From NCBI RefSeq assembly GCF_000234665.1, contig NC_018331.1, positions 1 to 64,000 of the forward strand: a DNA stretch of 64,000 nucleotides, given 5' to 3'. The stretch comes from Leishmania mexicana MHOM/GT/2001/U1103 (lineage: Eukaryota; Euglenozoa; Kinetoplastea; Trypanosomatida; Trypanosomatidae). A program made the translations under genes and the position numbers. This document shows positions 49,929-58,157 of the stretch, piece by piece. A model generated the notes under the pieces. It was not told the origin of the DNA, made no database searches, and worked only from the letters and a program-made list of their open reading frames with translations. Numbering within the stretch: position 1 is the first letter of the stretch; the number at the start of each line of letters is the position of its first letter.

Positions 49929-50873
49929 CTACTCAAATTCCATCAGCAGCTCCGTGCCCTGCTTGAGTGGCTTCGTAGCGCAAACCACCACCCGGCGGGC
50001 CGCCAGCGGCGCCGTCTCCACAATCACCCGACGCCTGCTCGACGAAGACAAAAAGTCCGACTGTACGCACGTAAAGATGGCGCAGTTGCCGCTGCTCTGT
50101 GCTTCTGCATCCTCCTCTGCCTCGGCGCGGGAGTGCAGAGGGGCCGCCCGTATCAGATCAATCGCAGGCACGAGAGACGGAAAGAGGGGAAGGTCGGGTG
50201 ATGTCTCAATCAACTCGGAAAGCTCCGCCGGAGCGGATGGCTCCCCGTTCCACGGCAACAGCAGTGCGCGCTGCATGACCGTGCGGTGCGCCTGTACCAG
50301 CATATCCCTGCTCGGGCGCAGCTTCGACGACACACCGCGGCGCTTCATGTAGTGTCGGAGCATCGAGTAGGTCAAGTCGAGCTCGTCCTGTACACGCCTC
50401 TCCATCACTTCCAACTCTGCTGCAGAGCTGGCACGCAAAGAAGGGCACGCAAACTTATTGCTTTCAGAAAAGAGGTTCGGCAGCGGGGGATACACAGTGC
50501 TACTCAGCAGTGGCTGTAGCAACCACCGCTCTGCATCGTTGGTAACGGCGCACTGCTGACGATAGCACGCCACAAAGCACGCGAGCCACAAGCTGTGTGC
50601 GGTGACCACACCCATTCGACCTCGCCGCGTCAAGAACAGCAACATCTTTCGAAGCGATGGAAGCGCGCGAGGCAGTACGTCCCCTCTAAGCGTTTGCCCA
50701 TTAAAGACGGAGTTGTATGGAACGCTAATGAGCGGACTTCCGTGCTTGGCCGACTCGCCGGCAACGAGACCGATAGGCGAGGCAGCCATTGCCGTCTTGT
50801 GGATGGACAGCCTCTTGCTGGTGACACCGCAGCCGCTACACGCGGCCCAGAAATCGTTGACGGAATCGTGCAT
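49929..50873 (-). CDS. Divergent SET/Rubisco-LSMT-like protein
   Basis: 314 residues from the ATG of MHDSVNDFWAACSGCGV; the frame continues 24 codons to a TTG with no ATG. It reads as a SETD3/SETD6/LSMT-type SET protein. The first SET strand is IGLVAGESAKHGSPLISVPYNSVF, which aligns in style with the family's GRGLVA...GE.L..IP start. The i-SET region is helical (LTRRGRMGVVTAHSLWLACFVACYRQQC). A pre-catalytic LVPAIDLIRAAP occupies the place of the usual LVPLAD-NH motif. The end KPLKQGTELLMEFE matches the G-E-x-hydrophobic-x-x-Y/F-G element. The Asn-His of the active site and the final Tyr seem replaced, so catalysis is doubtful. Family call is moderate. Confidence 0.72.
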   Translation of the reverse strand: MHDSVNDFWAACSGCGVTSKRLSIHKTAMAASPIGLVAGESAKHGSPLISVPYNSVFNGQTLRGDVLPRALPSLRKMLLFLTRRGRMGVVTAHSLWLACFVACYRQQCAVTNDAERWLLQPLLSSTVYPPLPNLFSESNKFACPSLRASSAAELEVMERRVQDELDLTYSMLRHYMKRRGVSSKLRPSRDMLVQAHRTVMQRALLLPWNGEPSAPAELSELIETSPDLPLFPSLVPAIDLIRAAPLHSRAEAEEDAEAQSSGNCAIFTCVQSDFLSSSSRRRVIVETAPLAARRVVVCATKPLKQGTELLMEFE

Positions 50874-51694
50874 ACCTGTCAGCACCACAGGAGCACCGCG
50901 CGAGAGGAGGCAATGGAAGCGGGCAAATCGGCGCGACGACGGCAACTGTCACCGCGTGTGTCTGGATGGGGAAGAAGAAAACGACCGCGTGCGGGTGTGC
51001 GTGTTAGAGCATGTGTGTGTCCCGTGGCTGGGTCCTCTGCGGTGGCGTCTTATCCGGCGGGCCCTCTTTTTTTTCGGTTACCGCACCACACAAATCCATT
51101 TTACAGGGGCAGTGAAGGGAACGAGATAGACTTCATCTGCAAGCTGAAGTAGCGGTAAGAGCGTGCACAAAAACGGCAGTTCTCTGGCCTCATTCATTGC
51201 AATGCAACCAGTCGGTTAGGACTCAATGAAAACCGCCTTCTCATCTCGAAGAGCACAGGAGGAGGAGAGGTGCCGACGCCGCACTCGATCCTCAGAAGAA
51301 GGTAACTTGAGGCGGCAGCACTCGTAGAAAGATGATGCGCATTCTCGAGAGAAGCATGGTAACTCTACAGAGCAAACCCCCGAGGAGTTGGCTTCTATCA
51401 AGTTTGGTGCCCACATTCAACGGTCGTGGGCGTATTGCGTCATTGAAGGATGCGCTCGCTTGCTTCTCCTTAGTCAACCAAGCGCTTAAATCGAGCCAGA
51501 GGGAGAACAGCAACGCTCATCGCAACCGGCTCTGTGACAGAGAAACACCTGCGGATGCCTCAACACATGCACTGAAAAAACAAAACAGACCCGATGGCAG
51601 AGAAAACCTGCTTCGCAAGGCAGTCAAACATATTGACGCCCACCTGCCAAACTTTCACGCACAAACACGCAGAGGTGCGCCCGCCCTCTGCTGG
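50874..51694. other. Intergenic: 187-residue gene 3' UTR / SET-LSMT 5' UTR
   Basis: No gene seen. A T8 run at 51068-51076 and scattered short frames only. Confidence 0.65.
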
Positions 51695-52258
51695 CTAATA
51701 ATCAGCAACGGGGGTTGCTACGGCGTCACGCACGCGCGTGATGCCACCCAACTCCGGCTCACGACGCCAGCGCGGCCTTGGCACTACATGCTTCTCTGTT
51801 GGATGCTGCCAGTAGTTGGGCCAGTTGTTGGCCACCGTGTACTCTTGTGGGCTAAAGTATGCTGCCGCGTCCGGAGTGCGGTACGAAAAGCGGTCCTCCA
51901 TCTGACCCGGGCTGAGCACTTTCGTGGCGTTGTCAAGAATAGTCGCGTTGATGGTGCGCTGCTGCTGAATGCGCTGTGCCCATATTGTGCGATGCCGAAT
52001 AGACTCCGTCAGCTCTCGCGTGTGGAAGTTGCCTCTCTTGTTCGGAACCATCTTGAAGAGACCGTTGGCTAGCGAGCAACCGGGGAACTTATTGTCAAAC
52101 ACCTTATCACGGATGAGGAAGTTCCTCGTCACTTCGCGGTGAGCGCGATGCAGCTGGATGAGCTCATATGCAGAGTTGTAGTAAGTAGGGATGCGGCGCG
52201 GATTCACTCCGGCTACAACCGAGTGAAATGAACCACGGCCTAAGGCTCCACTGGACAT
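51695..52258 (-). CDS. Conserved-type hypothetical, basic
   Basis: 187 residues from the ATG of MSSGALGRGSFHSVVAGV; the longer open frame to 52768 adds only UTR-like Ser/Leu/Cys-rich sequence. The protein is basic, Arg/Asn/Gln/Tyr-rich, without signal peptide or membrane helix. Blocks such as RIPTYYNSAYELIQLHRAHREV, WAQRIQQQRTINATILDNA and NNWPNYWQHPTEKHVVPRPRWRREPEL suggest a structural RNP or microtubule-associated protein, but nothing diagnostic is visible. No function assigned. Confidence 0.7.
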   Translation of the reverse strand: MSSGALGRGSFHSVVAGVNPRRIPTYYNSAYELIQLHRAHREVTRNFLIRDKVFDNKFPGCSLANGLFKMVPNKRGNFHTRELTESIRHRTIWAQRIQQQRTINATILDNATKVLSPGQMEDRFSYRTPDAAAYFSPQEYTVANNWPNYWQHPTEKHVVPRPRWRREPELGGITRVRDAVATPVADY

Positions 52259-53029
52259 CCTTACGCAATGAAGCGAGACTACACACTCTAATGACGCACA
52301 GACGAACGTTTCGAGTGCACGTGAAGAGTACTGGTGACGAGCGCAGGTCCGTGCCGCGCAGTTCAAGAAGGAAATGGGGAACAAGACACAGAAGATGAGG
52401 CGCGAGAGAGGGCAGGGATAGGAAAGAAAGTAGAGCGCAACAAAGTTGCAACAAAGGCGGCAGTGAGGGCCAGAGACGATGGTACAGCAAGGTGGCGTGG
52501 TCCGGACGGTCACAAACGTGTCAAGTATGGAGCCGGCCAGAGAATGGGGCGTAAGCGCCAAGGTTTGCACACCACTAAACTGATAATGGGAGTAGCGGGG
52601 CAGTGGGAGTAGTGGCTTCCGTTGCGCGCATGCCGAGCGAGAAAACGGACTGCCGCGCGAGCGCAGAAGGCTCTGTGTCAGAGAGAAACTCAATCTACTG
52701 ATACTGCGCGCCCTCACGCAACGAGGAGAACAAAACCGTATGAGCCACGATGTGCGTTGAAGTATCAACCCACAAGGATAGAGGTACAGACACTGACGCA
52801 GAAGTCAGGAACTTCGCAGCGTAGCCCCACAGTTTAAGTCGCATAAGAATTTTGAGACAAATCCATTTACACCTAAAAGATAACAAAGCAGTGAACTCTC
52901 TGCTACTACAGCCGGTGCCGCATACAAAGGTGCACAAACGCGCCTACACGCGAACACGTGCCCCTGTGCACACTACCCTGCCGCATCGATGTCGCTGCAC
53001 CCTCTGATACAATTTCTACACCCGTCCCT
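52259..53029. other. Intergenic upstream of the 187-residue gene
   Basis: No gene seen. It keeps the upstream frame open to 52768 with no supported start. Confidence 0.6.
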
Positions 53030-53623
53030 TCTGTCATGGTGCCCTGAGCTTAGCTGAACTCCACGCTACCTCCGGCCCTGTCACAGACACATCGCACGGT
53101 GCCAAGCAGCCCTACACACACGCCCTGCAGCAATGCATCGACTCCGTCATCCGAGCACGGCCCCTGCCCCACACTCCGCAGGTCGCCCCACACCCGCCCC
53201 CATCACGCCGGCAGCCGCCTAGTGTGCATCCCCGTAGGGGTGGCGCACAGGCCCCCACACCACACACACACACACCAGCAAGGGCAGTCAGGCCCGGGTG
53301 CAATGCGTTCCAGGCACGCCGACACTCTGCCTACCACATGGACGGCACAAGTGTGTTCGCTGTCGCGGGTCACCCCCGACGCCAGCGCCACCCCCAGGAC
53401 CCCAGCGCCGACACACCAGTGGCCATGCATCGCGCTCACCTCCCCACGTCGTAGGCACTCGAGCCTTGTCACCATGAGAAGTGGGGTTCCGGCACTGACA
53501 GGCGGGGGGATGGGAGGGGGATGGGGGGGGATGGGAGGGGGAGGGGCTGCCTGTACGTCCCCGCATACGGTGTGGGGTGTACTGGGCGCTGACGTACCAC
53601 GCAGAGTGAGGGGTGTCCCTCTG
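53030..53623 (-). mobile_element. SIDER-like retroposon, copy 5
   Basis: About 594 bp, sense on the minus strand. It is nearly identical to copy 3 through the core and G-rich segment, and ends AGAGTGAGGGGTGTCCCTCTG on the plus strand. Its other end (CTGTCATGGTGCCCTGAGCTT) shows small deletions relative to copies 3 and 4. It lies in the 3'-UTR position of the decapeptide-repeat gene. Confidence 0.77.
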
Positions 53624-54116
53624 TAATGACGGGCCCACTGTTACAGGAAAAACAAACAAAGAAAGATAATGGCGTGGAAAAGCAAAAGAAAACGAAGCAA
53701 TGAAATACGAAACCAACGAAGACACTCAGCACAGAGGGTTGGAAGAGGCGAATGACGTGAAAACTCGAATAGAGAAACGCGCGACATACGCACTCCAACA
53801 GCGCAAGGACAGCGCTCTGAATCGGAAAAACCAAAACGGTAGGAATCGAAAAAGAATTAAACGAGGGAGGAAAGAGTACGATACACTGTCGGATAGCAAG
53901 AAACCGCTAAAGCTGCTGGACTTTTGATATGCAAAGCCCAGCGCCTCTCATCTGTCACCACGCATGCCAGCGTCGTTGAACTATGAAACGAACAAAAGAC
54001 ACAACCAACAAGCCCACTCGCCACCTCTACATCGTCAGCTCATGACTACTGTGCAGCAGCACAGATGCCCACGAGGAAATGATACAACACAGCAAAACAC
54101 AAAAGCAAAGTTTCCC
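53624..54116. other. Intergenic: 3' UTR of the decapeptide-repeat gene
   Basis: No gene seen. The plus strand is A-rich (T-rich on the sense strand), unlike the GC-rich repeat gene next to it. Confidence 0.65.
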
Positions 54117-57100
54117 TCATCGCAGCAGCACACCGCACACCAGGAAAACAGCCAGAAAGGCAAAGAAAAAGGACGTCAAGAACGGTTTCTTCCCTTCCGA
54201 CTCCGCAACAGAGAGTGTCTTTGGCAGAACACGACCCGAAGATGCTCCACGCACCCGCTTCTGAACAAAATGTACCGGAAAACTCCCCCGCCTATGCTTT
54301 CCTCTCCGCTTGACCTGCGCAGCTGTCTCTACACCTGAACAGCTAGACCCTTTCCCCGACACAGCGGAACATTCACGGCCCTCGTAATCCACACACCGCA
54401 AACCCGCTGCACCATTCACAGCACACACTACCGCCTCCTCAGACTCGGCCTGCTGGCGGGCAGCCTCCTCAGCCTCAGCCTGCTGCCGGGCAGCCTCCTC
54501 AGCCTCGGCCTGCTGGCGGGCAGCCTCCTCAGCCTCGGCCTGCTGGCGGGCAGCCTCCTCAGCCTCAGCCTGCTGGCGGGCAGCCTCCTCAGCCTCGGCC
54601 TGCTGGCGGGCAGCCTCCTCAGCCTCAGCCTGCTGGCGGGCAGCCTCCTCAGCCTCGGCCTGCTGGCGGGCAGCCTCCTCAGCCTCAGCCTGCTGGCGGG
54701 CAGCCTCCTCAGCCTCGGCCTGCTGGCGGGCAGCCTCCTCAGCCTCGGCCTGCTGGCGGGCAGCCTCCTCAGCCTCAGCCTGCTGGCGGGCAGCCTCCTC
54801 AGCCTCGGCCTGCTGGCAGGCAGCCTCCTCAGCCTCAGCCTGCTGGCGGGCAGCCTCCTCAGCCTCGGCCTGCTGGCGGGCAGCCTCCTCAGCCTCAGCC
54901 TGCTGGCGGGCAGCCTCCTCAGCCTCGGCCTGCTGGCGGGCAGCCTCCTCAGCCTCGGCCTGCTGGCGGGCAGCCTCCTCAGCCTCGGCCTGCTGGCGGG
55001 CAGCCTCCTCAGCCTCAGCCTGCTGGCGGGCAGCCTCCTCAGCCTCGGCCTGCTGGCAGGCAGCCTCCTCAGCCTCAGCCTGCTGGCGGGCAGCCTCCTC
55101 AGCCTCGGCCTGCTGGCGGGCAGCCTCCTCAGCCTCAGCCTGCTGCCGGGCAGCCTCCTCAGCCTCAGCCTGCTGCCGGGCAGCCTCCTCAGCCTCGGCC
55201 TGCTGGCGGGCAGCCTCCTCAGCCTCGGCCTGCTGGCAGGCAGCCTCCTCAGCCTCAGCCTGCTGCCGGGCAGCCTCCTCAGCCTCGGCCTGCTGGCGGG
55301 CAGCCTCCTCAGCCTCGGCCTGCTGGCAGGCAGCCTCCTCAGCCTCAGCCTGCTGCCGGGCAGCCTCCTCAGCCTCGGCCTGCTGGCGGGCAGCCTCCTC
55401 AGCCTCAGCCTGCTGGCGGGCAGCCTCCTCAGCCTCGGCCTGCTGGCGGGCAGCCTCCTCAGCCTCAGCCTGCTGGCGGGCAGCCTCCTCAGCCTCGGCC
55501 TGCTGGCAGGCAGCCTCCTCAGCCTCAGCCTGCTGCCGGGCAGCCTCCTCAGCCTCGGCCTGCTGGCGGGCAGCCTCCTCAGCCTCAGCCTGCTGCCGGG
55601 CAGCCTCCTCAGCCTCAGCCTGCTGGCGGGCAGCCTCCTCAGCCTCAGCCTGCTGGCGGGCAGCCTCCTCAGCCTCGGCCTGCTGGCGGGCAGCCTCCTC
55701 AGCCTCAGCCTGCTGGCGGGCAGCCTCCTCAGCCTCGGCCTGCTGGCAGGCAGCCTCCTCAGCCTCAGCCTGCTGCCGGGCAGCCTCCTCAGCCTCGGCC
55801 TGCTGCCGGGCAGCCTCCTCAGCCTCGGCCTGCTGGCGGGCAGCCTCCTCAGCCTCAGCCTGCTGCCGGGCAGCCTCCTCAGCCTCAGCCTGCTGGCGGG
55901 CAGCCTCCTCAGCCTCAGCCTGCTGGCGGGCAGCCTCCTCAGCCTCGGCCTGCTGGCGGGCAGCCTCCTCAGCCTCAGCCTGCTGGCGGGCAGCCTCCTC
56001 AGCCTCGGCCTGCTGGCGGGCAGCCTCCTCAGCCTCGGCCTGCTGGCGGGCAGCCTCCTCAGCCTCAGCCTGCTGGCGGGCAGCCTCCTCAGCCTCGGCC
56101 TGCTGGCGGGCAGCCTCCTCAGCCTCAGCCTGCTGGCGGGCAGCCTCCTCAGCCTCGGCCTGCTGGCGGGCAGCCTCCTCAGCCTCGGCCTGCTGGCGGG
56201 CAGCCTCCTCAGCCTCAGCCTGCTGGCGGGCAGCCTCCTCAGCCTCGGCCTGCTGGCGGGCAGCCTCCTCAGCCTCGGCCTGCTGGCGGGCAGCCTCCTC
56301 AGCCTCGGCCTGCTGGCGGGCAGCCTCCTCAGCCTCGGCCTGCTGGCAGGCAGCCTCCTCAGCCTCAGCCTGCTGCCGGGCAGCCTCCTCAGCCTCGGCC
56401 TGCTGGCGGGCAGCCTCCTCAGCCTCAGCCTGCTGGCGGGCAGCCTCCTCAGCCTCGGCCTGCTGGCGGGCAGCCTCCTCAGCCTCGGCCTGCTGGCGGG
56501 CAGCCTCCTCAGCCTCGGCCTGCTGGCGGGCAGCCTCCTCAGCCTCAGCCTGCTGGCGGGCAGCCTCCTCAGCCTCGGCCTGCTGGCGGGCAGCCTCCTC
56601 AGCCTCGGCCTGCTGGCGGGCAGCCTCCTCAGCCTCAGCCTGCTGGCGGGCAGCCTCCTCAGCCTCGGCCTGCTGGCGGGCAGCCTCCTCAGCCTCAGCC
56701 TGCTGGCGGGCAGCCTCCTCAGCCTCGGCCTGCTGCCGGGCAGCCTCCTCAGCCTCAGCCTGCTGCCGGGCAGCCTCCTCAGCCTCGGCCTGCTGGCGGG
56801 CAGCCTCCTCAGCCTCAGCCTGCTGGCGGGCAGCCTCCTCAGCCTCGGCCTGCTGGCGGGCAGCCTCCTCAGCCTCGGCCTGCTGGCGGGCAGCCTCCTC
56901 AGCCTCGGCCTGCTGGCGGGCAGCCTCCTCAGCCTCGGCCTGCTGGCGGGCAGCCTCCTCAGCCTCGGCCTGCTGGCGGGCAGCCTCCTCAGCCTCGGCC
57001 TGCTGGCAGGCAGCCTCCTCAGCCTCAGCCTGCTGCCGGGCAGCCTCCTCAGCCTCAGCCTGCTGGCGGGCAGCCTCCTCAGCCTCGGCCTGCTGGCGGG

Positions 57101-58157
57101 CAGCCTCCTCAGCCTCAGCCTGCTGGCGGGCAGCCTCCTCAGCCTCGGCCTGCTGGCGGGCAGCCTCCTCAGCCTCGGCCTGCTGGCGGGCAGCCTCCTC
57201 AGCCTCGGCCTGCTGGCGGGCAGCCTCCTCAGCCTCAGCCTGCTGGCGGGCAGCCTCCTCAGCCTCAGCCTGCTGGCGGGCAGCCTCCTCAGCCTCGGCC
57301 TGCTGGCGGGCAGCCTCCTCAGCCTCGGCCTGCTGGCGGGCAGCCTCCTCAGCCTCAGCCTGCTGGCGGGCAGCCTCCTCAGCCTCGGCCTGCTGGCGGG
57401 CAGCCTCCTCAGCCTCGGCCTGCTGGCGGGCAGCCTCCTCAGCCTCGGCCTGCTGGCGGGCAGCCTCCTCAGCCTCGGCCTGCTGGCGGGCAGCCTCCTC
57501 AGCCTCAGCCTGCTGGCGGGCAGCCTCCTCAGCCTCAGCCTGCTGGCGGGCAGCCTCCTCAGCCTCAGCCTGCTGGCGGGCAGCCTCCTCAGCCTCAGCC
57601 TGCTGGCGGGCAGCCTCCTCAGCCTCGGCCTGCTGGCGGGCAGCCTCCTCAGCCTCAGCCTGCTGGCGGGCAGCCTCCTCAGCCTCAGCCTGCTGGCGGG
57701 CAGCCTCCTCAGCCTCGGCCTGCTGGCGGGCAGCCTCCTCAGCCTCAGCCTGCTGGCGGGCAGCCTCCTCAGCCTCGGCCTGCTGGCGGGCAGCCTCCTC
57801 AGCCTCAGCCTGCTGGCGGGCAGCCTCCTCAGCCTCAGCCTGCTGGCGGGCAGCCTCCTCAGCCTCGGCCTGCTGGCGGGCAGCCTCCTCAGCCTCGGCC
57901 TGCTGGCGGGCAGCCTCCTCAGCCTCAGCCTGCTGCCGGGCAGCCTCCTCAGCCTCAGCCTGCTGCCGGGCAGCCTCCTCAGCCTCGGCCTGCTGGCAGG
58001 CAGCAGGTGTCGGGTTTGTATGGCGCTGCATGTCGGTAGACTTTTGCGCTTCTTCTTGGGAAAGAGTCATGTTTACGCCTCTGTTTGTTTCCTCGCAGCG
58101 TGAGAGCGCGCGATGTTTCATGTCTTTTGATGCTACACGGTTTCTGTAGCGTGGCAT
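54117..58157 (-). CDS. Kinetoplast-associated-like protein with 118 decapeptide repeats
   Basis: 1,346 residues. A 56-residue N terminus (with two acidic/basic patches) leads into 118 in-frame copies of AEAEEAARQQ, then a 110-residue C terminus that ends in a membrane helix (PFLTSFFFAFLAVFLVCGVL). The decads should form one long, charged alpha helix of roughly 1,180 residues; a heptad is not visible, so a single-helix rod or an unusual coiled coil is possible. Leishmania homologues are annotated as kinetoplast-associated-like, a name borrowed from repeat similarity. A flagellum-attachment or cytoskeletal spacer anchored in a membrane is equally plausible. The only residue change in the array is Arg to Cys in eight units. 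The ATG is at 58155-58157. Confidence 0.88.
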   Translation of the reverse strand: MPRYRNRVASKDMKHRALSRCEETNRGVNMTLSQEEAQKSTDMQRHTNPTPAACQQAEAEEAARQQAEAEEAARQQAEAEEAARQQAEAEEAARQQAEAEEAARQQAEAEEAARQQAEAEEAARQQAEAEEAARQQAEAEEAARQQAEAEEAARQQAEAEEAARQQAEAEEAARQQAEAEEAARQQAEAEEAARQQAEAEEAARQQAEAEEAARQQAEAEEAARQQAEAEEAARQQAEAEEAARQQAEAEEAARQQAEAEEAARQQAEAEEAARQQAEAEEAARQQAEAEEAARQQAEAEEAARQQAEAEEAARQQAEAEEAARQQAEAEEAARQQAEAEEAARQQAEAEEAARQQAEAEEAARQQAEAEEAARQQAEAEEAACQQAEAEEAARQQAEAEEAARQQAEAEEAARQQAEAEEAARQQAEAEEAARQQAEAEEAARQQAEAEEAARQQAEAEEAARQQAEAEEAARQQAEAEEAARQQAEAEEAARQQAEAEEAARQQAEAEEAARQQAEAEEAARQQAEAEEAARQQAEAEEAARQQAEAEEAARQQAEAEEAARQQAEAEEAARQQAEAEEAARQQAEAEEAARQQAEAEEAACQQAEAEEAARQQAEAEEAARQQAEAEEAARQQAEAEEAARQQAEAEEAARQQAEAEEAARQQAEAEEAARQQAEAEEAARQQAEAEEAARQQAEAEEAARQQAEAEEAARQQAEAEEAARQQAEAEEAARQQAEAEEAARQQAEAEEAARQQAEAEEAARQQAEAEEAARQQAEAEEAARQQAEAEEAARQQAEAEEAACQQAEAEEAARQQAEAEEAARQQAEAEEAARQQAEAEEAARQQAEAEEAARQQAEAEEAARQQAEAEEAARQQAEAEEAACQQAEAEEAARQQAEAEEAARQQAEAEEAARQQAEAEEAARQQAEAEEAARQQAEAEEAACQQAEAEEAARQQAEAEEAARQQAEAEEAACQQAEAEEAARQQAEAEEAARQQAEAEEAARQQAEAEEAARQQAEAEEAARQQAEAEEAACQQAEAEEAARQQAEAEEAARQQAEAEEAARQQAEAEEAARQQAEAEEAARQQAEAEEAARQQAEAEEAARQQAEAEEAACQQAEAEEAARQQAEAEEAARQQAEAEEAARQQAEAEEAARQQAEAEEAARQQAEAEEAARQQAEAEEAARQQAEAEEAARQQAEAEEAARQQAEAEEAARQQAEAEEAARQQAEAEEAARQQAESEEAVVCAVNGAAGLRCVDYEGRECSAVSGKGSSCSGVETAAQVKRRGKHRRGSFPVHFVQKRVRGASSGRVLPKTLSVAESEGKKPFLTSFFFAFLAVFLVCGVLLR
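54451..58005 (-). repeat. 30-bp coding minisatellite, about 118 units
   Basis: Units are exactly 30 bp with no indel from 54451 to 57991. Sense codons are GCC/GCT-GAG-GCT-GAG-GAG-GCT-GCC-CGC-CAG-CAG. Variation is limited to two codons: the first Ala (GCC or GCT) and the Arg (CGC, CGG, or TGC = Cys). TGC units start at 54811, 55051, 55231, 55321, 55501, 55741, 56341 and 57001 on the plus strand. In six of the eight the next plus-strand unit carries the CGG (plus-strand CCGG) form, a trace of block duplication. Confidence 0.97.

Noticed and set aside
54451..58005. Regular 30-bp repeat that looks CRISPR-like at first glance
   Set aside because: There are no spacers between units, it lies inside one long reading frame, and the organism is a eukaryote.
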